The notes under the pieces were generated by a model. The model had not been told where the DNA came from and did no database searches. It worked only from the letters and a program-made list of their open reading frames with translations. The translations under genes and the position numbers were made by a program. Below are positions 1-7,923 of a DNA stretch of 51,897 bases, in pieces. The first letter of the stretch is position 1. Each line of letters starts with the position of its first letter. Location: positions 1-51,897 of the forward strand of contig JBOEGA010000006.1 in the NCBI GenBank assembly GCA_050633205.1. The letters run 5' to 3'. The DNA is from CBDHHC01 sp050633205. GTDB taxonomy: Bacteria; Pseudomonadota; Alphaproteobacteria; Rhizobiales; CBDHHC01.

Positions 1-240
1 ATACGAAAACAGCTGGCGGCATCATCATCCCGGAAAAAGCTCAGGAAAAGCCTCAGCAAGGCGAAATCGTTGCTGTTGGTAATGGCATCAAGCAAGAAAA
101 TGGCGAAGTTACGCCTCTTGACGTCAAAGCTGGCGATAAAATTCTTTTCGGCAAATGGTCAGGCACTGAANNAAATCAAAGTTGACGGTGAAGACCTGCT
201 TATCATGAAAGAATCAGATGTACTGGGTGTTTTGGCTTAA
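1..240 (+). CDS. groES: Co-chaperonin GroES, 3' part only, frame broken by an assembly gap
   Basis: C-terminal part of the 10 kDa co-chaperonin, the heptameric lid of GroEL in the cytoplasm. Translating from base 3 gives TAGGIIIPEKAQEKPQQGE, the region after the mobile loop, then FGKWSGTE just before the two N bases. After them the typical ending resumes (IKVDGEDLLIMKESDVLGVL) but in another frame: bases 3-170 read in one frame, while the end with stop TAA at 238-240 reads shifted by one. Four bases (NNAA) sit where none are expected between GTE and IK, so the shift is best explained by gap padding and not by a real frameshift. The 5' end lies outside the window. groEL follows after 77 bases, the usual groESL operon. 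Confidence 0.93.
   Translation: MRKQLAASSSRKKLRKSLSKAKSLLLVMASSKKMAKLRLLTSKLAIKFFSANGQALXXIKVDGEDLLIMKESDVLGVLA
171..172. other. Assembly gap (NN) inside groES
   Basis: Two N bases interrupt groES. The flanking frames differ by one, and the protein on both sides matches GroES with no residues obviously missing, so the junction probably contains a short duplicated or padded end. Confidence 0.95.
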
Positions 241-306
241 TAGCCCGCATTAAGCGACCCGACATTTATATCAGTTTAGTAATGCTCTTAGAGCTAACAT
301 TTAATT

Positions 307-312
307 AGGAGA
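307..312 (+). promoter_or_regulatory. groEL ribosome binding site
   Basis: AGGAGA lies five bases before the ATG at 318 and fixes the groEL start. Confidence 0.8.
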
Positions 313-317
313 GATCA

Positions 318-1943
318 ATGGCTAAAGAAGTCCGTTTCTCGACAGATGCGCGCGATCGTATGCTTCGCGGCGTAGACATTCTAGCGAATGCAGTAAAAGT
401 AACACTTGGCCCTAAAGGCCGTAACGTTGTTATCGACAAATCTTTTGGTGCTCCTCGCACAANNGAAGATAAGTTCGAAAACATGGGCGCTCAGATGGTT
501 CGCGAAGTAGCATCCAAAACCAACGACATCGCTGGTGACGGTACTACAACTGCGACTGTTCTTGCTCAGGCAATCATCCGTGAAGGCCTTAAAGCTGTTG
601 CTGCCGGCATGAACCCGATGGACCTTAAGCGCGGCATCGACAAAGCTGTTCTTGAAGTAACTGCTTCAATCACGAAAAAAGCGAAAAAGATTAAATCTCC
701 TGAAGAAGTTGCTCAGGTTGGCACTATCTCTGCTAACGGTGAAGTTGCTATCGGTGAAATGATCTCTGAAGCTATGCAGCGTGTTGGCAACGAAGGTGTT
801 ATCACTGTTGAAGAAGCTAAGTCTCTTGAGAGCGAGCTTGAAGTTGTTGAAGGCATGCAGTTCGACCGCGGATACCTTTCTCCATACTTCATCACAAACG
901 CTGACAAAATGATCACGGAAATGGACGATCCATACATCCTGATCCACGAGAAAAAGCTTTCAAACCTTCAGTCAATGCTTCCAATCCTTGAAGCTGTTGT
1001 ACAGTCAGGTCGTTCGCTTCTTATCATCGCTGAAGACATCGAAGGCGAAGCTCTTGCAACTCTTGTTGTTAACAAGCTTCGTGGCGGCCTTAAAATCGCA
1101 GCTGTTAAAGCTCCAGGCTTCGGTGATCGCCGTAAAGCTATGCTTCAGGACATCGCTATCCTTACTGGTGGCCAGATGATTTCTGAAGACATCGGCATCA
1201 AGCTTGAGAACGTTACAATCGATATGCTTGGTACTGCCAAGCGCGTAAGCATCACCAAAGACGATACAACTATCGTTGATGGCGCTGGCGAGAAGAAAGA
1301 AATCGAATCTCGCGTTGCTCAGATCAAAGCTCAGATCGAGGAAACTTCTTCTGATTACGACCGTGAGAAACTTCAGGAACGTCTTGCTAAACTGGCTGGC
1401 GGTGTTGCAGTCATCAAAGTTGGCGGCGCTACTGAAATGGAAGTTAAAGAGCGTAAAGATCGTGTTGACGATGCACTGAACGCTACTCGCGCTGCTGTTG
1501 AAGAAGGCATCGTACCTGGCGGTGGTGTTGCTCTTCTTCGTGGCCTTAAAGCAATCACTGTTGAAGGTGATAATGCTGATCAGGCTGCTGGCATCAATAT
1601 CGTTCGTCGTGCGCTTCAGGCTCCTATTCGCCAGATCGCTGAGAACGCTGGTGTTGAAGGTTCAATCGTAGTTGGTAAGATCCTTGATAAAGATCGCGCA
1701 ACTTTCGGTTACAACGCTCAGGCTGATGAGTATGTTGACATGGTTGAAGCTGGTATCATTGACCCTGCAAAAGTTGTTCGTACAGCTCTTCAGGACGCGG
1801 CTTCAATTGCCGGTCTTATGATCACGACAGAAGCTGCTGTTGCTGATGCACCTAAGAAAGATGACGGTGCTGGTGGCGGAATGCCGGACATGGGCGGCAT
1901 GGGCGGCATGGGTGGAATGGGCGGCATGGGCGGCATGATGTAA
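318..1943 (+). CDS. groEL: Chaperonin GroEL (60 kDa), with a short internal gap
   Basis: ATP-driven double-ring chaperonin that folds proteins in the cytoplasm with GroES. Clear signatures are VKVTLGPKGRNVVIDKSFGAP at the start, the nucleotide motif GDGTTTATVLAQAI, AAVKAPGFGDRRKAML in the apical domain, VEEGIVPGGGVALLR, and the Gly-Met repeat tail (GGMGGMGGMGGMM). The ATG at 318 has a good AGGAGA site. At 463-464 two N bases join GAPRT directly to EDKFENMGAQ. About 14 residues normally found there (the KDGVTVAKEIEL segment) are absent, so the 541 residues understate the true length. The frame is kept only because of the padding. Codon use is strongly biased, as expected for a highly expressed gene. 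Confidence 0.98.
   Translation: MAKEVRFSTDARDRMLRGVDILANAVKVTLGPKGRNVVIDKSFGAPRTXEDKFENMGAQMVREVASKTNDIAGDGTTTATVLAQAIIREGLKAVAAGMNPMDLKRGIDKAVLEVTASITKKAKKIKSPEEVAQVGTISANGEVAIGEMISEAMQRVGNEGVITVEEAKSLESELEVVEGMQFDRGYLSPYFITNADKMITEMDDPYILIHEKKLSNLQSMLPILEAVVQSGRSLLIIAEDIEGEALATLVVNKLRGGLKIAAVKAPGFGDRRKAMLQDIAILTGGQMISEDIGIKLENVTIDMLGTAKRVSITKDDTTIVDGAGEKKEIESRVAQIKAQIEETSSDYDREKLQERLAKLAGGVAVIKVGGATEMEVKERKDRVDDALNATRAAVEEGIVPGGGVALLRGLKAITVEGDNADQAAGINIVRRALQAPIRQIAENAGVEGSIVVGKILDKDRATFGYNAQADEYVDMVEAGIIDPAKVVRTALQDAASIAGLMITTEAAVADAPKKDDGAGGGMPDMGGMGGMGGMGGMGGMM
463..464. other. Assembly gap (NN) inside groEL hiding about 40 bases
   Basis: The N bases replace an invariant stretch of GroEL between GAPRT and EDKFEN. 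Comparison with the family indicates roughly 14 missing codons, so the padding is not the true gap length. Confidence 0.9.
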
Positions 1944-1980
1944 TCATCCCCCGTACTGACTACCATCCATACGGATTAAG

Positions 1981-2014
1981 AACCGTTCGTCCCTCCGGGG
2001 CGGACGGTTTTTTT
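1981..2014 (+). terminator. Rho-independent terminator of groESL
   Basis: A 13-base-pair stem (1981-1993 with 1997-2009, two G-U pairs, three-base loop TCC) is followed by a run of T to 2014. It ends two bases before the stop codon of the convergent response-regulator gene. Confidence 0.92.
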
Positions 2015-2015
2015 A

Positions 2016-3215
2016 TTACGACTTTTCCATTTCCTTAATAACAAACTCTTCCTGATTACGAAGGATCCGAACAGGCTGTCGAAGCTTCCTGATTTTATTG
2101 AACTGCAGGACCTGCTGCAACAAAGCAGCTGATAAAACATTATCCGCTGCTAACGCCAGTTTGCCATTCTCTGTGGTTAAATTCTGTAAAAGTCTGTCTC
2201 CTACACAAAGCTCGGTTATTGCAACATCCAATTCCTTCTCGTTTGGATTGCCCCCCGAAGCATCAGCATTTGAGTTTTTCAGAAAGTACTCCTGAATTAA
2301 CTCCATTAATTCCGGATCAAACTGATAACTAATAGAAACCAGTTCCCTGAAATCTCCCAGAGATGGAGGGCGTCCATTGGATATGTCAAGCAAATGTTCA
2401 ATGATATGCAATACCCTGGCGTTTAGAGGAATTTCCTTCCCCTTCACATCGTCTTTGGGATACCCGGAACCATCAAAAGATTTATCTTTATAATAGACTG
2501 CATCCGCAACTGACTTTAGTCTTGGGATATTCATCAATAGATCTCTGGCAATTCCTGGAGCCCCTGAAAATACATCCCTTTCAGCATCACTCAGCTCTTC
2601 ACCTGAAGCTGCTTTTGCCCTCAGATCAAGGGGCAGAACAACATGTCCTATAGCAGATAGCATAACAGTCAAATCCAACTCCCAGGCTCTTGGATGCTTC
2701 ATGTGTTTTGCTATCTGACGAGCAGCAATTCTCATTATACCGATTTGCTTAAATGCTTCAGGATCATTCATAGCCAGGATATCAGTCAAAAGCTTTACAC
2801 TTCCAGCCAGTGTTTTCTCCAATAACTCCCTTTCAGCAGATTCCATCCTGTACTGGTTGATACCATCAATAATTGCCTTACCCAAATCTTCAATCTCGCA
2901 GGGCTTATTTAAATACCTGAAGACTTTAGCATCATTGATAGAGCAGACTGCAGTATGCTGATCTGAGTTACCAGTCAGCATTATCCTGATGATATGAGGA
3001 TGCTCTTTAATCAGTTCCCGCAAGAACATAATCCCATTCATTTCTGGCATCTGCTGATCGCTGATTACAACAGCATAGTTGGGATCTTTAGCGAGAATAT
3101 CCAGCGCTTTTGCGCCGCTATTTGCTGTGGTAATTTTGAATTTTCGATACAAACGCCTTTTCAGGGCATCAAGTATCCGATCATCATCATCAACAAGAAG
3201 AATCTTTTCATTCAT
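2016..3215 (-). CDS. Response regulator with degenerate HD-GYP domain, H-NOX operon
   Basis: Receiver domain (about residues 1-125) joined to an HD-GYP-type output domain (about 150-350) and a C-terminal extension. The receiver has the acidic pair DDDD near residues 9-12, phospho-acceptor Asp53 in VVISDQQMP and the conserved Lys in LNKPCE. The output keeps FDGSGYP (the GYP part), but the HD dyad expected in the HDIGK motif reads SAIGH, so cyclic-di-GMP phosphodiesterase activity is probably lost. This resembles the inactive HD-GYP regulator HnoD of the Shewanella H-NOX network. The start chosen is the ATG at 3215, which overlaps the kinase stop as ATGA and has AGGAG upstream; a TTG at 3221 is also open. 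Translationally coupled last gene of the operon. Confidence 0.88.
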   Translation of the reverse strand: MNEKILLVDDDDRILDALKRRLYRKFKITTANSGAKALDILAKDPNYAVVISDQQMPEMNGIMFLRELIKEHPHIIRIMLTGNSDQHTAVCSINDAKVFRYLNKPCEIEDLGKAIIDGINQYRMESAERELLEKTLAGSVKLLTDILAMNDPEAFKQIGIMRIAARQIAKHMKHPRAWELDLTVMLSAIGHVVLPLDLRAKAASGEELSDAERDVFSGAPGIARDLLMNIPRLKSVADAVYYKDKSFDGSGYPKDDVKGKEIPLNARVLHIIEHLLDISNGRPPSLGDFRELVSISYQFDPELMELIQEYFLKNSNADASGGNPNEKELDVAITELCVGDRLLQNLTTENGKLALAADNVLSAALLQQVLQFNKIRKLRQPVRILRNQEEFVIKEMEKS

Positions 3216-4564
3216 ATACAACTCTCCTGGATAACCTGCTCCGACTCTGCACTGCTTTTTGTGGGCAATAGAACTATGAATGTTGTCCCTTCACCTTCTT
3301 TGGTTTCAAATAAAAGTTTACCTCCATGCCCAGATACAATAGTGTTGTATGCGAGTGAAAGCCCTTGCCCTGTTCCCTTGCCAACCCCTTTAGTCGTAAA
3401 GAACGGGTCGAATATCCTGTCTTTATTTTTGCTTGAAATTCCGCAACCGGTGTCTTTAATACGAACTTCTATATAATCCAGAATTGCCCTGCTCTGTATC
3501 TCGATCATACCTTGATTAGATGCGCCTTTTTCCTCTATTGCATGTGCTGCATTTACAATCAGATTAAGTAGTACCTGATTGATTTCCCCCGGTATGCATT
3601 CCACTTTTCCCAAATCCTGATCGAGTGAGCACTTTACCTCAGCTACGTATTTCCATTGGTTTCTGGAAATCGTTACAGTGTTTTCAATTGCCTTATTGAG
3701 ATCAACAAGCTGTTTTTCCTTTGCTCCGGGGTGAGAAAAATTTCGTACAGAACGAATAATATCCGAAACTCTGTCAACACCTTCAAGAGCCTGAGATACT
3801 GCTGTCGGAATTTCATTGCGAAGAAACTCAAGATCAACCCTCTCTTCATCACCTTCCTGAATTACAATATCTTGAACTTCCTTATCCTGAATAGCTTCAT
3901 CATAGGCAGCTAACAGATCTGCAAAAGCATCACGCAAAAAGAATAGGTTATCACCAACGTACTGTACTGGTGTATTGATTTCATGGGCCAGACCACTTGC
4001 CAGCGTACCCAGAGACTCAAGCCTTAAAGCTCTTCTAAGCTCCTCTTCTAACCTCTCTCTCTTTTCCCTATTTTGTTTCTCTTTTGAAAGATCTCTAAAA
4101 ATCCAGATATAATGCTTCTTTTCATGTATTTTGGTTTCAGTGATTGTCAGCATCAAAGGAAATCTATCCCCATCGCAACGATAACCCAAAATCTCAATTT
4201 CACTTTGTTCTTCTTCAACATTACGCCCGATAGATCTTAATTTATCAATTTGAGAACTGTTACATGCGACCAACCGGGATACATCTGTACCGATAATTTC
4301 CTGCTCACTAATTTGAAAGGCTTTTTCAGCATATGCATTAGATCTGATTACCTTATATTCCTCATCAAGAAGTAAGACACCTGTCCATATTTTTTCAAGA
4401 ATTTTATCCTGTTGTGCATTTAGCAATGACAATCTGTTAGCTGCATTTTGCAACACGAGATTCATACTGTGAAGTTCAAGGCTTCTTTCTTCCAGAAGTT
4501 TTTCTGCTTGTTCTCTTGCACTCACTTCACGTTTAAGACGTTGTTCCATAAACTCTGTACTCAT
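3212..4564 (-). CDS. PAS-domain sensor histidine kinase coupled to H-NOX
   Basis: Soluble hybrid-free histidine kinase without membrane segments. An N-terminal coiled coil (about 1-50) precedes a PAS domain (about 52-170), then the dimerisation helix with the phospho-acceptor His near residue 194 in LAHEINTPVQY, and a GHKL ATPase domain with the N box (LLNLIVNAAHAIEE), G1 (DTGCGIS) and G2 (GTGQGLSLAY) motifs. The HEINTPVQ type is common in kinases paired with partner sensors. The ATG at 4564 has GAGAG six bases upstream; a GTG at 4567 would be too close to it. Nine bases separate it from the H-NOX stop, and it overlaps the response regulator by four. By analogy with HnoK, the H-NOX protein may control its autophosphorylation; this is inference. 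Confidence 0.9.
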   Translation of the reverse strand: MSTEFMEQRLKREVSAREQAEKLLEERSLELHSMNLVLQNAANRLSLLNAQQDKILEKIWTGVLLLDEEYKVIRSNAYAEKAFQISEQEIIGTDVSRLVACNSSQIDKLRSIGRNVEEEQSEIEILGYRCDGDRFPLMLTITETKIHEKKHYIWIFRDLSKEKQNREKRERLEEELRRALRLESLGTLASGLAHEINTPVQYVGDNLFFLRDAFADLLAAYDEAIQDKEVQDIVIQEGDEERVDLEFLRNEIPTAVSQALEGVDRVSDIIRSVRNFSHPGAKEKQLVDLNKAIENTVTISRNQWKYVAEVKCSLDQDLGKVECIPGEINQVLLNLIVNAAHAIEEKGASNQGMIEIQSRAILDYIEVRIKDTGCGISSKNKDRIFDPFFTTKGVGKGTGQGLSLAYNTIVSGHGGKLLFETKEGEGTTFIVLLPTKSSAESEQVIQESCI

Positions 4565-4573
4565 CACGATCTC

Positions 4574-5116
4574 TCAGGTTTTAGTTAGCAGAAAATGTAC
4601 TTCTCCGTTTTGTGAATCAGCAATATCAGTTCTACTAATGCTGATATTCTCATTAAAATATTTGATACAGGCCTTTATCAATCCAAGAGCAAGATCGCCC
4701 ATAGCTTTATCCGATTGATAAATAAAGAGTAATTGATTATCGCTTATTTTCTCTGTTAATATGCTCGGCAATTCAGCGTCTGGATATAGCTTTTTAACTT
4801 CAACATGAATATATGAATCAACAAACTCTAGAAATTGAAAACATAAAGTTACATTTGAAAAGTAATTTTCATGCAGCACTGTAAAGCGCTCGAATAAAAA
4901 GCTGCCAAAAGTCTCCACAAGTTCTGAAACAGGAATATCAGTCTCCCTGGATAGTTCAGTAACAAGTTTGACAAGTTCAACATGATCGTAAGTTCCAACA
5001 CTGGTATAAGCGCCAGCTGAAGGTATTTTAGAATTGGTAATTATCTTTTCTGTTATCTCGGGGGAAAATGCAGTATCAACGAGATTAAGAAACTCCCTGA
5101 AAACAACGCCCTTCAT
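4574..5116 (-). CDS. H-NOX heme nitric oxide/oxygen-binding sensor protein
   Basis: Stand-alone 180-residue heme sensor of the H-NOX (HNOB) family, related to the heme domain of soluble guanylate cyclase. It starts MKGVVFREFLNLV, has GAYTSVGTYDH near 35-45, the proximal heme ligand candidate His104 in SYIHVEVKKLYPDAELP, and the heme-propionate motif at 133-137, which reads YQSDK where the family has YxSxR. The Arg to Lys change keeps the charge. The pocket type cannot be decided by eye, but stand-alone proteins in this operon setting are usually NO sensors. It is the first gene of a three-gene operon with a kinase and a response regulator. ATG start with AGGGAGAG just upstream. Confidence 0.92.
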   Translation of the reverse strand: MKGVVFREFLNLVDTAFSPEITEKIITNSKIPSAGAYTSVGTYDHVELVKLVTELSRETDIPVSELVETFGSFLFERFTVLHENYFSNVTLCFQFLEFVDSYIHVEVKKLYPDAELPSILTEKISDNQLLFIYQSDKAMGDLALGLIKACIKYFNENISISRTDIADSQNGEVHFLLTKT

Positions 5117-5525
5117 ACTCTCTCCCTAACTTGTAAATCAAAACTGAATTATTATATTCTTACAAAGAAAAAAAAATGCTCTAAAATATTACCCTAAAAT
5201 TTAATATCAGAATTTTACAGATTATTAGCCATAGCCTTTAAGAATATATACATAATGGAACTGCAAAAACCCGTAGGCTGTTCCCGAACATGAAAGTCGC
5301 CCTTCTCGTGCCGGAAGGGAAAACTGAAACAGTGTTCATTTTGACCGGAAAAGGATGGGTTAACAAAGAGTTCCCAAGGGTGACTGGAATAAAACCAAAA
5401 TGATAATTTATAGCACACTCTTTGCTTCTGAAAGGGTATACAATTCTTCCCCTTACATCCCCCTCGTTAATCCTGCCTAAATGTAAATATCTTATAATTT
5501 CAGACGATAATTGGCAAAAGAGGGA
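5117..5525. other. Spacer between divergent H-NOX operon and CHASE kinase
   Basis: About 400 bases hold the promoters of both divergent units, though no convincing -35/-10 pair was found. A six-base-pair hairpin (CCCTTC/GAAGGG, around 5299-5319) lacks a T run. Small open frames on both strands have no ribosome site or family resemblance. Confidence 0.5.
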
Positions 5526-7574
5526 ATGCCGGAGTGTTTAATCACACGATACTCCGCACTAAAATCAGAACAGATGCAGCAAAAAGGGTTAAAAATACAT
5601 TTAATCAGCCTGCTGGAGCGGATTGCTCTGAACCGCCTTTTTCCCTATATCATTTTTATTTCAGGCATTATCCTCAGCATTTTTCTATGGCAGCATCTTT
5701 CCTCTTCCCAGCTTGCCCCTCTCAAAAGTGAGCTAAAAACCAAAAGCGCATCAATCAAAAATGATGTAAAGAAATCTCTGGAAAGCAAAATCCTCGCATT
5801 GAAGCGCATGGCAATCAGATGGGGGGCTCGTAAAGATATGCCCTTCAAAGAATGGCAGGTAGATGCAAAAGCATATATCTCACACTACCCAGGCTTAAAG
5901 GCAGTCGAATGGGCAGACAATACCTACCATATTCGCTGGATAGAACCTCTCAAAGGCAATGAGCGTGCAATGAACCTGAATATCCTCTTCAACAGGGAAA
6001 GAGAGGCTTCTCTGAAAGGTGCCGGTAAAAAAGGAACAATAACTCTTACGCCACCTCTAAGGCTTGTTCAGGGTTACAAGGCCTTTATCGCATATGTCCC
6101 TGTATACGTTGATGAGGAATTTAAAGGCTTCATTATTGGTGTTTTTGATATCAGCCTTACTCTCAACCATTATCTGGGAGATCTTTTCTCAAAAAACTAT
6201 TATGTCAAGTTGTATATAAATAACATCCCGGCCTTTCAGAACTATATCTCCGAAGCCGAGGTGAAAAAAGAATTTACAACAAAAGAAACTATGCAGATAT
6301 TTGACAAAACCTGGTCTCTGGAAATCACACCAACTCAAAAATTCATCAATGGTCAGATCAGTCTTTACCCTTACTGGTTTTTGATAGGTGGTATTCTTAT
6401 TTCAGCGCTTCTTGCCTTGCTCATCAGCTCTCTGCGTACTTCCAGAGAAAATGTCGAATTATTAAAAGAATCCGAACTTCGCTTTCAGCTTGCAGTTGGT
6501 GCAGCCCAGGACGGAATATGGGATTGGGAAGATGTAGAAAAACCCGAAGTTTATTGGTCCCCTCAGTGCAGCAAACTTCTGGGTTACGATACACAGGATG
6601 TTAATCAGAGTTATAATGCATTCTGGCCGTTACTGCACCCGGATGATCTTGTTCACACAAAACAGATGTTTCATGATCATTTCAGCAAAAATAAACCGTT
6701 CGACATAAACTATCGTCTGCAAAATAAATCAGGAGAATATAACTGGTTCCATGTACAGGCAGTATCAGTTCGCGACGAAAGTGGCAAAGTATTGCGAATG
6801 GTTGGCTCAATGAAAGACATCAACGATCGTATGCTGTTTGAAACCGAGCAGAAGCGCCTGATCGAAATGCTGACCCGATCCAATGCTGAACTGGATGATT
6901 TTGCATATATCGCTTCCCATGACCTGAAAGAACCTCTTCGTGCCATTCGTAATCACTCAACATTCCTGTTGGAAGATTATGAAGACAAACTGGATGAAGA
7001 TGGCGTAAAAAAACTGAACCGCCTTATCTTTCTCTCACAGAGAATGGAAACACTTATATCTGACCTGCTCTACTTCTCCCGGCTCGGGCAGGAAAAACCT
7101 AAATTCCAGATGACTGATATGAATACAATGATGGATGACTTGCAGGACACAATGAGTGAAGTACTGGAAGAAAAGAATGCCCATATAGTTCTCCCGGATC
7201 CCCTTCCCTCAATCATGTGTGACAGTACCAGAACCACTGAACTGTTCCGTAACCTGATAACAAATGCCATCAAATACAATGACAGTGAGAAAAAGATAAT
7301 AGAGATTGGCTGCACTCCCGGAAATGAATACACTTTCTATGTCAGGGATAACGGCATAGGCATAGCACCCGACATGTTCGACAGTGTATTCAGAATATTC
7401 AAGCGCCTGAATAAGGAATCCGCCTATGGAGAAGGAACCGGCGTCGGCTTGTCATTCGTCAAAAAAATCATAGAAAGAAATGGTGGGAAAATATGGCTTG
7501 AATCAGAGCCAGGTCAGGGAACGACCTTCTTTTTTACATTTGGCACGCCGGCACAAAATGCTTTATCTGCCTGA
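5526..7574 (+). CDS. Membrane CHASE-PAS sensor histidine kinase (orphan)
   Basis: Inner-membrane histidine kinase. A first membrane segment (about residues 33-52, PYIIFISGIILSIFLW) and a second (about 280-300) flank a periplasmic CHASE domain, recognised by YPGLKAVEWADNTYHIRWIE and AYVPVYVDEEFKGFIIGVF. A PAS domain follows (about 315-430, KLLGYDTQDV and HPDDL), then a HisKA domain with its His near 465 in IASHDLKEPLRAI, like that of bacteriophytochrome-type kinases, and an ATPase domain (LFRNLITNAIKYN, VRDNGIGIAP, GEGTGVGLSFVKKI). The ligand is unknown; CHASE domains bind small molecules. No receiver gene is adjacent. The start is uncertain: ATG 5526 is chosen, with TTG 5511 and ATG 5574 also in frame and none with a good ribosome site. 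Confidence 0.88.
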   Translation: MPECLITRYSALKSEQMQQKGLKIHLISLLERIALNRLFPYIIFISGIILSIFLWQHLSSSQLAPLKSELKTKSASIKNDVKKSLESKILALKRMAIRWGARKDMPFKEWQVDAKAYISHYPGLKAVEWADNTYHIRWIEPLKGNERAMNLNILFNREREASLKGAGKKGTITLTPPLRLVQGYKAFIAYVPVYVDEEFKGFIIGVFDISLTLNHYLGDLFSKNYYVKLYINNIPAFQNYISEAEVKKEFTTKETMQIFDKTWSLEITPTQKFINGQISLYPYWFLIGGILISALLALLISSLRTSRENVELLKESELRFQLAVGAAQDGIWDWEDVEKPEVYWSPQCSKLLGYDTQDVNQSYNAFWPLLHPDDLVHTKQMFHDHFSKNKPFDINYRLQNKSGEYNWFHVQAVSVRDESGKVLRMVGSMKDINDRMLFETEQKRLIEMLTRSNAELDDFAYIASHDLKEPLRAIRNHSTFLLEDYEDKLDEDGVKKLNRLIFLSQRMETLISDLLYFSRLGQEKPKFQMTDMNTMMDDLQDTMSEVLEEKNAHIVLPDPLPSIMCDSTRTTELFRNLITNAIKYNDSEKKIIEIGCTPGNEYTFYVRDNGIGIAPDMFDSVFRIFKRLNKESAYGEGTGVGLSFVKKIIERNGGKIWLESEPGQGTTFFFTFGTPAQNALSA

Positions 7575-7923
7575 ATCCTTTCCTCCTGTTTTCTGATATT
7601 TTCGGTCAAAAACCTGAATGACAAACATTTTTTCCTCTGTTTCAGCTTATAAACTGACAGGAAAAACTATATAGAAACAAACATAACCTGCTGTAAATAA
7701 ATAACTATCCCAATTCAAGCATTATAGTCTTCTTAACCAACTTGAGACATTTACGCAAATTTACAAACAACATATAGATATCTTGCGAGCCATCATATAT
7801 GTTGGCTCAAAGAATCATGATGCGGCCTGAGAGAAAAAGCCGCTGCAACCAGCCCCCGAACAAGATCGAATTCGCTAGAGAGAGCATTCCCGAACGGCGG
7901 CTAGAACCATTACAGGACATTTT
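7575..7923 (+). other. Spacer and long leader of the DEAD-box helicase gene
   Basis: About 350 bases without a gene. The last 120 bases contain a GC-rich hairpin (GCGGC 7822-7826 with GCCGC 7839-7843) and the palindrome CGAATTCG, consistent with a structured mRNA leader. Cold-shock helicase genes of other bacteria often carry long regulatory leaders. Confidence 0.4.

Noticed and set aside
5215..5418. Minus-strand frame of 67 residues between the H-NOX operon and the CHASE kinase, and a 37-residue plus-strand frame at 5290-5403
   Set aside because: Neither has a ribosome site, family resemblance or operon context; composition is that of spacer.
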